A stretch of DNA of 64,000 nucleotides, taken from contig NC_030384.2 of NCBI RefSeq assembly GCF_001625215.2, positions 44,116,390 through 44,180,389 on the forward strand, given 5' to 3'. Below are positions 44,918 through 56,777 of this stretch, piece after piece; position 1 is the stretch's first letter, and each line of letters starts with the position of its first letter. This DNA comes from Daucus carota subsp. sativus. Lineage: Eukaryota; Streptophyta; Magnoliopsida; Apiales; Apiaceae. A model generated the notes under the pieces. That model was not told the origin of the DNA. It worked only from the letters and a program-made list of their open reading frames with translations, and made no database searches. The translations under genes and the position numbers were made by a program.

Positions 44918-45940
44918 GTACTTCGAATTTAATTTATTCATTGTAAATTATCTGACCGCCGATTCATATATATATGTGTGTATATTTCATGGATGATCGT
45001 CGATCTGTTTTTTATTTTGAATTTGATGAATGTAGAAATGATCCGGTGACAGTTTAATTTGTTTTTTTTACTAATAATGAAGTCTATTAAATTGGTGTGT
45101 TTGACTTGATATCTAGCTTTATCTGTATGTGATGTGATAAGTATGTTTAATTGTGGTAACTAACTTTATATAATGTCCTGTTCAAGAAGTTTCTTTAATT
45201 CTATCAGCGATCATGGTGATTTTTTTTACATTTTAGTATATTTTGGTTTTGTAGCTTATTTACATGGTGAATTTTATATGTTGCTTAATTGTATTATTTT
45301 TACTTGTTATCAGTGATAAGATGATCAGATCTATAACTGAGACAGATGATCTGATTAATTGCTGTGTTAACTGAAGTGTTTTGATTGAATTTTTCTTCTG
45401 TTTGAAATGTTTGATGGTCTGGCAGTAAAATACTGAGGTTGATATGGAGTAATAATTTATTGCCGTCGGGTTGTTTGATATTTTTCCTCAATGATCAGAA
45501 AGCAGGACGTTCGGACAATTTTTACTTGTTTATATGATGACGATTCTTATTTCTAAGATTTTACTTGATGGATTTCAAGTTTGCCAATTGATCAAATCGG
45601 CCAACTAATGTGCCTCGGCAGTAATGATCATGATCATAGTGTGTTCATGTTAAGTGAACAAGGCCTGAGCTCGTTAAGTGACCAACTATCTTAAAACTCG
45701 ATATGTTAGGAGTGGGTTACCAGGATCATATTATATTTGAACAATTCTTAGTGTGGAAGTGTTCATCTGATTCCTTTGGTTGATTTTGTTTATATTGTTA
45801 AATTGGTTGATTGTTTGGCAATTTAACCCGTTGACCATTAATTATTCTGAATTTTGTATGCATCTATTTTAATATTGCTCTGTATTTGAATGAAGCTTCT
45901 TGACAGTCCAGGTTTTTAACTCATATCATGTGCTTTTCAG
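44918..45940 (+). other. Leader (5' UTR) intron of ERD15
   Basis: Donor AAAAAG|GTACTT and acceptor TGCTTTTCAG|GGTATAC with a T-rich body of 1023 bp; the coding ATG lies 38 bp after the acceptor. Long T-rich leader intron of the kind known to raise expression in plants. Confidence 0.75.
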
Positions 45941-45978
45941 GGTATACGAATTGTAAACAAAGCTAAGACTTCGATAAG

Positions 45979-46646
45979 ATGGCGTTGGTCTCTGGAGGAC
46001 GTTCTTCCTTAAATCCGAATGCACCACTCTTTGTTCCAGCTGCAGTCCGCCAAGTAGAGGACTTCTCTCCAGAATGGTGGCAGTTGGTGACAACCTCGAC
46101 ATGGTTTCATGATTACTGGGTCAGCCAGCAACAGGGGGATGATGATTTCTATGGGAATAATGAAGATGACTTGGCTGATATTGTTGACCTGCTTCCCGAT
46201 AGCATTGATCTTGGTGCTGATGAAGAATTGATGAGCATGGAAGCACAATATGAGCAATTCATCCAATCAGCTGAAGCAGGAAACAAGACATCCCTTTATG
46301 CTCAAAATGGAATGCCTGCAATTGGTATGTTAGCTTGAATTCAATACCTCGGCATAGAAGATCTGTTTGCTTACTGTATTAGATTTTCAAATTATCGTCC
46401 AATGCCCATTCCTGTTAAGTGGTAGTGTCGAAGCTTAAAAATTGTACACCTAGCTGATTCTATTGTGCTCTGCCTTTTTGAGAAACAGGTACTGATCATG
46501 CCGGTCTGATGAGGAGCATGAGCTTGGTGAATTCTTACCAGGAAAGATCACCCAAGTCCCCTGTGGAGTCTGCCAGGTACTGGGAGAAGCCAGCCAAGTT
46601 AGTGAGCCCGAAAAACAGTGGCCGTCGCATCCAGCAGCCCCGCTGA
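45979..46646 (+). CDS. ERD15: ERD15-like, PAM2-motif protein
   Basis: Exons 45979-46324 and 46489-46646 (GT-AG, phase 1) give 167 residues. ERD15 (early responsive to dehydration 15) is a small acidic cytosolic regulator of ABA, drought and salicylate responses. It binds the MLLE domain of poly(A)-binding protein through PAM2. Seen: the PAM2 motif SSLNPNAPLFVPAA (residues 9-22), the adjoining family block EDFSPEWWQLVTTSTWFHDYW (28-48), an acidic middle (DDFYGNNEDDLADIVDLLPD), and a C-terminal SPKSPVESARYWEKPAKLVSPK tail. Length and order match the family. The gene has a TATA box and a leader intron. A duplicated, MITE-bearing block lies 400 bp upstream of the TATA box. Confidence 0.94.
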
Positions 46647-47344
46647 ATCCGAATGTAAGCATCTCAGGACTTGAGCTCGACAACCCTGAATCAATTTAGT
46701 ATTTCGTTTCCTGTAATTTCTGTATAGGGCCAAGGTCCCCTGTATCTAGACTAGCCGGTTATTCAGACATCGTCGCCTAGTTAACTACTTAAACTTTCGA
46801 GCTCATGTAAAAAGAAAACAGTAGAATTTTAATCGAAAAAGAAGTCATCTTGTTACTTTATCCATGAGTCTACATTCATTGGACAACTCTGTATCATTGG
46901 AAGCTTCTGAATTTTGGCCTGTGCAGGTAATCAACTCACTTAAAAGTTATAATTATTTTAAAATATTAATGCCGCCGCACTTAACATCACATGCTTTTAT
47001 GAGCGAATAATAATATTTTACGAAATCTGGCATTTACAGGGAGGATTAATGCTGTAGGTATTAGAATCGCAACACTTTGACATCACAGGTTTTTATGGGC
47101 GGATTGGTTTTTTTTGCTTCCTTAAAAAGGGAAATGTTATATCTAAAGCAAATTTTTGTTTCCAAAGCTGAAAAAATATGAAAATAAAAAATTATCTCAT
47201 GAGGCATGGGGTCAGTTTTGTCTTTTTATACTGTATTTGCTCTGAAAATTAAAACTTTGCTCTGGATATAATCTGAAGGTGGATAAATTTTTGAATACTG
47301 AGAAGAGGATGATTAAGCTGATTCGGATGCTATATTCTGAAATG

Positions 47345-47395
47345 TTAATATTACCCAGTTTTTTTTTTTTTTTTTTTGAAATTAATATTACCCAG
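47345..47395 (-). mobile_element. Micro retro-insertion: TTTC plus poly(A) between 14-bp target duplications
   Basis: TTAATATTACCCAG occurs exactly at 47345-47358 and 47382-47395. Between them are 19 T then GAAA, i.e. TTTC followed by A(19) on the minus strand. The retroelements at 23514-24006 and 48117-48685 end in TTTC and TTTTC before their tails, so this may be a nearly empty insertion of that family. Confidence 0.65.
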
Positions 47396-48116
47396 TTATG
47401 TTGGTTTGATAAAAATCTTAAATTTATAGGGAGTGGGAAGAGAATTTAATTGGGCGATATTAATATTTTGTTTCATAATATTTTAATAGTCTTCTTGCCA
47501 CCGGAATCTGGATTAGTATAAATTTGTAGTATAAAATAGGTATCCAAATATGTTATTTTTTTACAAGACATTGATTAAAAATATAGCATCATCGTGACCT
47601 GCACTCTTGATGCTGTATGTAGAATAATTCTAGTCCTAGACAATGTCAATATTTTCTGCTTACAGTATTATCTTGTAAATAAATAATCATTAAATAAATG
47701 TGATTGTTTTAAAAATAAACAAATAAATAAATAAATGCGATTGCTACGAAATAATGCAACATGGTAGGATCTTGTAGAATTTTTCTTTTCGAAATCAGAA
47801 CTTGTAGACTTGTAATTTGTAAATAATAATCCACGCGAAGTTGGAATTATGTTCTTCAACATGTGTATGGCAATTGGCAACAGTCATGTTACAGTCGCTC
47901 GCGATTTGGAATGGTATAGTAACTATAGTTTAATAAAAGAAATTAAAATATGTTATTATTATATTCAATTATAATCCGTAAAATTACGATACATGTTATT
48001 TACTTATTTTGTATCAGTAGTTGTAGCAAATGCGATGATGAAATTAGATCTATACCGACTCACTTAGACATTGGAAACTGGTTCTTCGTAGTGTTTTTTT
48101 TTTCCTCAAGCAATGT

Positions 48117-48685
48117 TTGTTTTTTTTTTTGTTTTTTTTTTTGAAAATGAGAATAAATCTCAACGATAATCGGCAATTCACCGTGATAATTCTTTCATTC
48201 AAGAAAACTTATTATCTAACCGTCGGACATGCAAGATGACCGGGGAAATTTAGACAATAAAACTTTAATGTCCGAAAAGAAAACCGGCCTTCTTCCAAGA
48301 ATCCTGAAAATAAAACAAAAGAAACAAAAGAATATAAGTCGATATATTTAACAGATTACATCAAAATATTCCCACAATCATGATAACTCGTGATTGAGAC
48401 AATTAAGCTCTTAATTAAGGCATAATAATAAAATATTAATATCCTTAATTAAGACACAATTAACGCCCTCAAATAAGGCCCAATTAACGCCCTCAATAAA
48501 TAGGCACAATTTACGCCCTCAATAATTGAGGCACAATTTACGCCCTCAATAAAGAGACATAATTAACGAGGCACAATTACCGCCTTCAATTAAGGCACAA
48601 TTAGCGCACTTTCCTTTCTGAAACCGGATCCCGTCCTGAAACCGCCGTCACCGCCACCATCCGCCACCACCGCTATGCTATCGAT
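48117..48685 (-). mobile_element. Poly(A)-tailed retroelement, copy 2
   Basis: Minus-strand homologue of 23514-24006 with the same start (ATCGATAGCATAGCGGTGG) and the same 3' part, followed by A12-C-A12. The internal minisatellite has about six units here against about three in copy 1, which accounts for most of the length difference. No open frame. Confidence 0.7.
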
Positions 48686-49469
48686 AAGTAATATTGACTA
48701 TCCTAACGTGAAAAAAAAATTTTATAGTTCTTTTTTAATGTAAATTAGATTTTATAGTTGTTTTTATATAACAGGGAGTGACTGAAGTTCTACTTCCTTT
48801 ATATTTTTTTTTTTATAACCGAAGGTGATTGAAATTCTACATATTTAAGATTATCACACCACGCCTTTTATATAATCTTATTTATATGATTATCATTAAA
48901 AATTATTAATTTTGTAAAAATAACGTTAATCAAATAACATCATATAACTTAGGACTATACGAAATCACACCTGCTCATTAAAAGTGGTGGGGCATTGTTA
49001 GATTTCTCTCGACATATTTGCGTGATCTATTGATCGAGTTTGAGGGCACCAATAATGGGAGATTTTGTTTGTATCGTCCAATTTTCTGAAAATGATAAAT
49101 TATCTTACTGTAACATTTTTCAGTAGACTCAAAGTCCGTTTAAGAAAAAAACGTGTTTATTTATTCTATTTCGAGGAGATGCTCTAAAGCTTGCGGATAA
49201 CCTCGGAAATACAGTGCTCAACGTGACCAACCATACCACCATAACATGAGACATTGGTCAAACCCGAGCAGACCTTAGGTGTACACCCACGTGTCACCCA
49301 AACTTTGCATCTCCACACGTGGCATCTCATGGCAATGCCAAGAGCAGTAAAAACAACACGCGTCCTCTCACGCCGACATCGATCTCCAAACCCGCAAACA
49401 CATGTATATATTCACCACCTCCACCAAGCTCCCACTTCAACACTTGAAGCTGCTCTGTCCGAATCAACA

Positions 49470-50300
49470 ATGTCTGCCACATACACATACACATATTCCA
49501 AACGTTCATCGAACAAAACATTTTCATGGGAAGTTCTGAACCTCATAGCCATGAAATGCGATGCAAAAACACTCGCCACAGCTTCGTGCGTGTCCAAATT
49601 ATGGGCTTCCTCCATGTCATCAGACCATCTCTGGAAATCTGTCTGTACAACTCACTTTCCTTCCCTGTCAAACCTGCACCCTTCGATATCTTACCGGCGT
49701 ATTTACGCACTCGGGCTCGCCTCCGCCAAGCGCCGTCGTCAGCCGCCGCCCGAGCCTCGTCTCTCCATCGATGACCTCCTGTTCGCCGTCACCATCCCTC
49801 CCGGAAAATCACGCGACGGTTCTATAACTATTCTGAAACCGTTTAGTGAGCTGGAGAATCATCCGGAAGGGAGGTTCAGGTTCGATGTGAGCTTAAACGA
49901 CGTCGTTTCGGAGAAGCTGATGGTGGATGAGGAAGATGATGGGGATATGAAGATAAGTAGTAGTATCGTGATGAGGGGGTATGAGAGTGTGTTCAGGGTG
50001 TTGGATAGGAAAGGGAAGACCAGCCGGAGGGAGTGGTGGTTCACGGAGGAGCTGCCGTCGGCTGGCTGTTGCTTCTGTAACGGAGCGAGTGGGTTATTGG
50101 CGGAGATAACGCTGGTTTTTGGAGAAACAGTAGTCGTAGTTACGGGATCAGGGACTGAGAAGAAGGAACGGAAGAAGAAAGTGGTGGAGAAAGTGAGGAT
50201 AGGAGTGATGAACGTGGTGAGTACGTGGAGGTACGCGACTGTGGATGATGCTCTCAGGTATCTACAGCATTTTCTGCTGCCTAAGCCTGCTGCTGTCTGA
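49470..50300 (+). CDS. F-box protein
   Basis: 276 residues, single exon. The ATG at 49470 is chosen because the F-box then starts near the N-terminus; the open frame extends 72 codons upstream but that part is a composition-biased His/Thr/Pro stretch without family features. The F-box covers about residues 18-60 (FSWEVLNLIAMKCDAKTLATASCVSKLWASSMSSDHLWKSVC), the SKP1-binding part of an SCF ubiquitin ligase. The C-terminal region (LSIDDLLFAVTI ..., GKTSRREWWFTEELPSAGCCFC, ending in a WRYATVDDALRYLQHFLL helix) is not Kelch or LRR. It resembles a plant F-box group of unknown targets. The second half is rich in Val/Lys and has a basic run KKERKKK. Confidence 0.88.
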   Translation: MSATYTYTYSKRSSNKTFSWEVLNLIAMKCDAKTLATASCVSKLWASSMSSDHLWKSVCTTHFPSLSNLHPSISYRRIYALGLASAKRRRQPPPEPRLSIDDLLFAVTIPPGKSRDGSITILKPFSELENHPEGRFRFDVSLNDVVSEKLMVDEEDDGDMKISSSIVMRGYESVFRVLDRKGKTSRREWWFTEELPSAGCCFCNGASGLLAEITLVFGETVVVVTGSGTEKKERKKKVVEKVRIGVMNVVSTWRYATVDDALRYLQHFLLPKPAAV

Positions 50301-51694
50301 ACATGTGAAGGTCTTTAGGCAGGGGAATGAGACGGGGAATTTTGAAGTTCATGTTCTGTTATTTTTTTAATCTTGATAAGATTATGCTAAAGTTTTGGGT
50401 GTACTTTTGTGTGTGTTTGATGTTTAGTTATCACTAGTTAATGTTGTAAAGCCGCGTTCGTTAAATCGAGGACTCGTTTTTAACGACATTACGTGTGAAC
50501 GGCAATGTAAGGTAATGTAAAGGTAAGTGATCTCGGCAGAAACGTTGATACTGTATTTACGTACTCTGGTTTTCTGAATTCGTTCTCGAGCACCTAGCAT
50601 TTTACGTGTATACAAAGTTACAAACTACTTTGATTTTTAAGGCCAGAGACATTTTTAAAAATGCTACTGAGTTATCTAATTCTGCTAAGAATAATGCCAC
50701 CAGAATCCTGAGATGTTATCGGGTATAATATGATGCAAGATGTCAATCGGTGCTGAATTTCGACACAGTTTTACAAAAGAGTGGTTAAAGTGGGTATAAA
50801 TCCCTCAAGTCATTCTAAAAAATTGAATCGAGTGAGATTGGATCAGGGTGTTTGGCTAAAAGTTATTATCGGCTAGTTTCTTAAACTAATCTTAGGTTTA
50901 ACATGACCGGGCTTTTATAATGTTAAAGGACATAAATCCTTACGGGTATGAAAAGCTAATAATTTAAGGGTTTATTTTTTTAAAATTAAATATTTTCAGA
51001 TATAAATATAGTGTTTATTAAATTTTTAAAAAGATATTTTTTTATGCAATTTTTAAAAAGAGATAAATGCTGTGAGTTCCTTTGGGGTATGAAAAATAAG
51101 TAATTTAAGGCTTATTTTTTTGAAAAAATTAAATATTTTTAGATATAAATATTGATGAGGTATTTCATGTGATTAAAAAATTAAGGACTTCTTTGAAAAC
51201 AAGTATATTTTGATGTGATTTTCATCGGAATAAATTTTTAACTAATCATGTTTCATTAAGTTATCCAGCATGAATTTTTGAGTGAAATTTCGTGATTTCA
51301 CAAATTTCATATTTTTCACGTGTAATACATGAACATAATGCAACAAAATTTGTATTACAGACTAGTTTTATTATATTATTTTTTTAGTAAGTTAGGATTC
51401 AAACTTATAACATTATATTATGAAATATTTATAACTGGAAAAAATGGAACAAAATATATAAGATCTGAGTTCAACGAGCAGGTTTAACATGGAAGTTTCG
51501 TGAAATATAAATTAACAAATTTAATAAATTCACTTGTTTAAAAAATTTACTGCAGCGCCTGCCACGTATTTATATTTTTGTCCATGGAAAATTTAGGAAT
51601 AAAAAAATAGATATTTTGTTAATGAAAGGATTTTTATACAGAGTCCTCGTTTGGGTGCATTTCAGAACTAAAAAAGTAGAGGCAAGGTTTTTGA
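50301..51694. other. Intergenic, F-box gene to PrfB3-like gene
   Basis: The F-box 3' UTR, then AT-rich DNA. Two imperfect direct copies of an 80-90-bp segment (about 50939-51024 and 51089-51170; shared GGTATGAAAA, TTATTTTTTT and AGATATAAATAT) are present. No gene supported. Confidence 0.55.
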
Positions 51695-54600
51695 ATGGCG
51701 GCTGAAGCAGTGGTCTATGTACGGACACTTTATCCTCAAAATAGGAGGAGCGGTTCTCATAGTCATCGTCGCTTATGTTCTTGTATTCGAGCTTGTCAGC
51801 CTTCCAATGACAAGAGCAAGTTCTACAAAGAATTAGGTTTCTCTCTAACACTCATACACTCTTCCGTACGTATTGTATCTAACTATCTATCTTTGAACCT
51901 TAGTTTATTTAATCATCTGTGGTTTGAGTGAATTAGTTCTAATATGAAGTCGAGAGTTTTTTAATTGAAAGGTCACTTAAGCTTAATTATGTTTTTTGGT
52001 GGAGTTCATATCTGCTAGCAGTATTATGTTTTTCCACTATTGGGTCTATAAATTTCACCATAAAATAAGCATAACTATGTTAATTTTGAATTGCAGTGAT
52101 TTTTTTTAATTTCCCTTCTCATTAAAAAAAATAAAATACCCTAGTTGTTGATACTATAATTGAGTGTGTGCCTTTCTGTAGGTTTGTTTTCGTTGAGGAA
52201 GAGGATAGAGGATACAGTTATGAATGCAGAGATGTTGGCACCTTCAGCACTTGAAGCTGAAGAAGCAACGCGCAGCAAGCAGGAAGAAATAATAAATGGG
52301 TACGATTTGTGGGATGACTTAAACAGGACAAATGATAGCCTACTTAAGTTAGCTGATAGTTCTGAGGTGGTTGATTCACTTAAAGACTTACAGTTTAAGG
52401 TGATTTAATGTGGCTCTGCTGTTCAGATGGTGAAACATTGGCAATTCAACTTTTTTAAAATTTGAATTGTATGTCAACTCTGTAGGCTGAAGAAGCTAGG
52501 CTGATAACAGAACTGGCAGGCAAGGATGTTATAGACTATAGGCTTTTGAAGCAAGCATACACCGCTTCCGTGGATATAAAAAAATCCTTGGATAAATACA
52601 AAATTTCCAAACTTCTTAAGGGTCCATATGATGCCGAGGGAGCATGTGTTATCATTGAAGCTGGATCAGAAGGCGAATTGTCTGAGGTATGTTGTCTGCA
52701 ATCTATTGCAAGTACTCTACATGTTCTGGCAGATATGGTGCCAGGTAAAAACTACTTATCCTTGCAAATTAAATATAAATGGCATAGTATACTATCAAGA
52801 GCGCTAAATGTTTAACAATGAATAGTAATGTAATTACCTCCTCTCCTGCGTTGTTTGAGGGTCTTAACAAGTAGTGATTTTAGTCATTAACTGATGGCAA
52901 CTAACCTGCAATGTGTGTGAGGTGTCTTCATAATCTACTTACATCTATAGGAGACATAGACATTAAACTTGAATGATGTCATCTTATATGAAGGCCAAAG
53001 TCCATTTTCTTGCAACAATATTGGTTTTGTATCAAAGACTCACCTTGTCGCACATTATCTGAAAAGTTAGAATAGCTATTTCCGATGTTTGTGGTCGCAT
53101 CATTATCTAATAGTTCATTTCATGAAATAACAAACAAGCTAAGTTTTATGTGAAGGCTCAGCCAGTATTAATATTGTCACATTTTAGAATCCTTCATAGC
53201 CTCTTTTCTTGATCTCATTAGCATCACATGTTGCTATTAATGTTACAAATGATTTAAAATGTACACATCTTATCTTTGGTTCCCAATTATTACTGTATTT
53301 TCACTTGGGTGTGATGTGATGTCTGTTTATTTTTGTACTTGTCCTATTACTGGTAAGTTGTAAAAGCATGCCCAACCCAATTTGCATTAATTTATCTCAC
53401 CCGTTACCCATATATTTTATGCAAAGGGTATTACTTGGCTTGTTACAGTTTCTTGAAGTCAGCTAAAGGGTTTCTTCTGTTGAAGTAAAGCTAGGTTTTT
53501 TTTATTACAAATTTCTTATATTTTTGTAAATTTGTAACTGTATCAGTGCTTGTAAACTTGCAGAACCAGATATGGGCAGATCGACTCTTAAAAATGTATA
53601 CAAAATGGGCTCGAAAGCAAGGTTACAATGGAAGAGTGATAGAGAAACGTGCTTCAAAGATTGGCGGTATCAAGTCTGCAATAATTGAGTTTGAATCCAA
53701 GTATGCTTATGGATATCTTTCAGGGGAAAGAGGTGTTCATTGCGTAACTAGAAGTTCTCAAAGTCAATCCCAGTGCGACGAGGTATTAATTTCAGTTCCT
53801 TTCAATCACCTTACTGTGACCTTATGCTTAACTTATTGTTTTTATTAAATTTGAATGTGCTTTAAGATAATATAACTGATCAATCTATGTAAATATGTAT
53901 CCTCTTTAAGAAGCTCGTTTGGTATGTTAAAGCTGGTGCTAATTATTAGTAAAAACCAAGCAGTACTCTTTATCATCTTTCTTTCATCAACCATACATGT
54001 CATATCCATCATACCACTTGTTTTGAGCTCTGTGGTTTTCTGCAATCCCGCAAAACACAAATCTACTTGTGTTTGCATTTGTTTATATTTTTCCAAGTCA
54101 ACTCAAATAATTTATGTTTATTCTCAAGGTTTTAAATTTGAAGTTTTATACCCTCACTCGTCTCTATTTAACATGTAAATCATACTATTACTTTCTTGCT
54201 CTTAGTTTTGATCCACAATGAATTCGTGTTGACGTTGATCCATATTCTCATTCAGGTCAGCTTGGCTGCAGTGAATGTTATCCCTCTATTTCTCAACACA
54301 GCTCCTGACTTGATCATTGATGATATGGATTTAGATGTCTCGTATATTGCCGCTTCTAAACATAAGCACCGTGTTATTGAGTCAGTCTGCATACAGCATG
54401 TACCGACCGGCTTGAAAGTGCAATCATCGGGTTAGTGAAGACCACTCAATTTCTCTTATATTTTCTAAGTAAATGGAGATTTGACAGAGTTACTTGGCTT
54501 TTCAATCACAAAAAAATTAATCTATTATAACATGCTATTTGGGAAAAATTGAAACATCGTAACATGATTCTCTTCTAATCACCTGGATTTCTACCTGTAG

Positions 54601-55630
54601 ACTTGTATTCATGGCATCAGTTTGTTGACGTTTAATAATCCTGTTTTAACATTAAATAAGGTCATAAATCCCATTATGACCTTTTAAATTGAATGACGTC
54701 TTCGTATTATCCGGAAGTGTATTGATTCAGCAAGTTTTGAAATAGTTGGATAATTTTGTATAACTACTGTCTTAACTTACACTGTTGAAGTTTATACTCC
54801 CTCCGTCCCACCCATTTCTTATCAAATGGGTTGGGCACGGAGGTTAAGGAATATGTATAAAGTAATGGAAAAGAGGAAGAAAAGTGGGTAAAGTGGTGGG
54901 ACCCATTGATTTTTAATGTATAAAAAGAAGATAGTGGAGTAAAAGTAGTGTGAAAAGGAAAGAAAAGTGGAGAAGTGGTGGGACCCATTGACTATTTTTG
55001 GTAAGTTTTGAAATGTAAAGAATTGGGTGGGACACCCCAAAAAGGAAAGTGTAAAGAAATGGGTGGGACGGAGGGAGTATTGTTTTAGGCTTAATTAGAT
55101 AATAAAAGCATCCTTAAATTTTCTTGTCATTCTGTCCTTTTACATTTTATAATCCCACCCTTTTTCTGTGAAAAAAATAAAAATAAAATTGCCTGCCCCA
55201 TCCTTTCTTTAAATATAACCCTCTTGATTATCTTGCGCATTCCTTATTCTGTTCTCCTCTGCAAATTTTGGTTGGTAATTACTAATTGATAGGCAACACT
55301 TAAAAGCTGAAACTATAAACTTCCTTACTTCCATGTGCAGGTGAAAGGAGCAGGTTTGCTAATAAGATGAAGGCCCTTAACCGTTTAAAGTCCACACTAC
55401 TCGTAATTTTGCAAGACCAAGGAATTTCGGATATTACAAGCATAGATAGAAATTCCATTGTTAATATGTGGCATGAAGAAACTCGTAGGTATATATTTTA
55501 CCCAAGCAAGCTTGTACAGGATGTAAAAACAGGAATCCAGCTGCCTAATCTGAATTCTATATTAGATGGAAATATTGAACCTCTAATTAGTGCTCATATC
55601 AATACTAGACAAGCAGGTGATTTGGGTTGA
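51695..55630 (+). CDS. PrfB3: PrfB3-like chloroplast release-factor relative lacking GGQ
   Basis: Six exons: 51695-51836, 52182-52399, 52486-52686, 53564-53782, 54256-54430 and 55341-55630. All introns are GT-AG and all phases agree; the product is 414 residues. The first 40-50 residues look like a plastid transit peptide (Arg/Ser-rich, few acids). The core follows bacterial RF2: a PCRF domain (RKRIEDTVM... to GEKGVH-like SGERGVHCVTRSSQ) with helical parts and the sequence LLKMYTKWARKQGY. The expected catalytic loop with GGQ is missing: between DLDVSYIAASKHKHRV and GLKVQSSGERSR there is no GGQ, so it cannot hydrolyse peptidyl-tRNA. That matches Arabidopsis PrfB3, a former release factor that binds and stabilises the plastid petB mRNA for the cytochrome b6f complex. 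A Stowaway MITE sits in intron 5. Assignment to PrfB3 rests on the missing motif and domain order. Confidence 0.9.
54797..55077. mobile_element. Stowaway MITE in intron 5 of the PrfB3-like gene, 281 bp
   Basis: Terminal inverted repeats CTCCCTCCGTCCCACCC / GGGTGGGACGGAGGGAG are near perfect and flanked by TA (54795-54796, 55078-55079). It is better preserved than its sibling at 34692-34971. It is purely intronic, about 260 bp from the exon 6 acceptor. Confidence 0.93.
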
Positions 55631-56212
55631 AACCAATATGTTCAAATGTATTGTTTTACTTTTGATCTCCAACTTCTTAATGGATAATAACTGAGCATAA
55701 AAAACTACTTGATGAAACAAGCTGTCTGTGTTTCACCTGCTCACAGCCTCACATCAGTTCTTGCATGACCAGACGCATGTCAACTTCTTCGTTATCATCG
55801 TGTCATTAGGTTATTCTACTATTATCCCCAATAGTTAATAGGTTCATGTGTACAGCGTTTTATGCAAAGAAAAGGAGGAGAGGAGGAATTATTGTGTGTA
55901 CAATGTACAGCCATTTAAGAGCAGGTTAAAAGCTAATCAGTTCAAAGAAGTAATCAGATGTTAGTTAGCCATTTAAGAGCAGGTCAAAGATCTAATCAGA
56001 TGTTAGTTATGAGATGTTAGTTACTGTATGAGCTGGTATAATGACAATGTCAATAGTAATAAAAAAGATGATGTCCGGTAACTTGGTAAGAGCATGACGG
56101 TGTTAGATTAAAAATGTTCGGGTTTCGGCCCCAAATAACCAATTTTAGGCTAAAAAAGCCCCAAATAACCAAATACCCGAAACATGGCCCTTACTGACCA
56201 GTAGAGACGCTA
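55631..56212. other. 3' flank of the PrfB3-like gene and left edge of the transposon island
   Basis: 3' UTR first. An imperfect direct repeat around GCCATTTAAGAGCAGGT lies at 55911-56025. From about 56110 come two CCCCAAATAACC motifs and CCCGAAAC, which seem to belong to the palindrome-array element (the same motif type follows the array at 7.8 kb). The exact element edge was not found. Confidence 0.5.
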
Positions 56213-56525
56213 ATGAAGTAGCGTTTTTGTTAAAACCTCAAAACGCTACATCGTGTAGCGTCTCGATTAATAAATTTTTTTAAAAAACCATAAACGCTAC
56301 ACGTAATAGCGTTTCAATTATTTAAATTTTTGTAATTGTTAAAACGCTGTTTTTTAAGAACAGGTAAAACGCTAGACGAAGAAGCGTTTGTTTGTGGAGG
56401 TGAACTTAAAACGCTTCTTAGTATAGCGTTTTTCTTTATTATTTTTTAAGAACAAGTAAAACGCTAGACTAAGAAGCGTTTATATTTGATGGTGAACTTG
56501 AAACGCTACTTAGTGTAGCGTTTTT
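56213..56525. repeat. Palindrome array, downstream side of the MULE gene
   Basis: Seven copies of a 22-26-bp palindrome, consensus AAACGCTAC-N(4-6)-GTAGCGTTT, at about 56213, 56239, 56292, 56367, 56408, 56458 and 56500. Half-sites vary at the CTAC position (CTAG, CTTC) but ACGCT/AGCGT is constant. It ends 252 bp past the transposase stop codon. Such arrays at both sides of a transposase gene fit terminal binding sites. Confidence 0.85.
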
Positions 56526-56777
56526 ACCTGTTTCTTGTACCAGGCAGATGGCTACTGCCTTACTGCCACTAAAAAACCAAAATCACAACCACAACTTAAA
56601 AACCAAAACTTTAAAACACCAATTCATTGTAAATTGCATGGACAATATAAACTAATTCATAACAACATAAAATTTAATTTATATCATAAATCATTCATAC
56701 AATTTTCGCGAAATTCAAACAACAATATCAAATTGTACTTGAACCATAGTACTACAACAATAAAAACAACTAGAGAA
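56526..56777. other. 3' UTR side of the MULE transposase gene
   Basis: AT/CA-rich; the plus-strand frame 56535-56795 has no domain and overlaps the end of the minus-strand transposase. Confidence 0.5.

Larger units (their letters stand above)
46647..49469. other. Gene-free stretch, ERD15 to F-box gene
   Basis: The ERD15 3' UTR covers the first 250 bp or so. Then AT-rich DNA with a poly(T) micro-insertion (47345-47395) and the inverted poly(A) retroelement (48117-48685). Remaining short frames show no domain. No clear TATA box was found for the F-box gene; TGTATATATTC at about 49402 is a candidate. Confidence 0.55.

Noticed and set aside
49254-49469. 72-residue N-terminal extension of the F-box protein
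   Set aside because: His/Thr/Pro-biased, no family similarity; the ATG at 49470 puts the F-box at the usual place.
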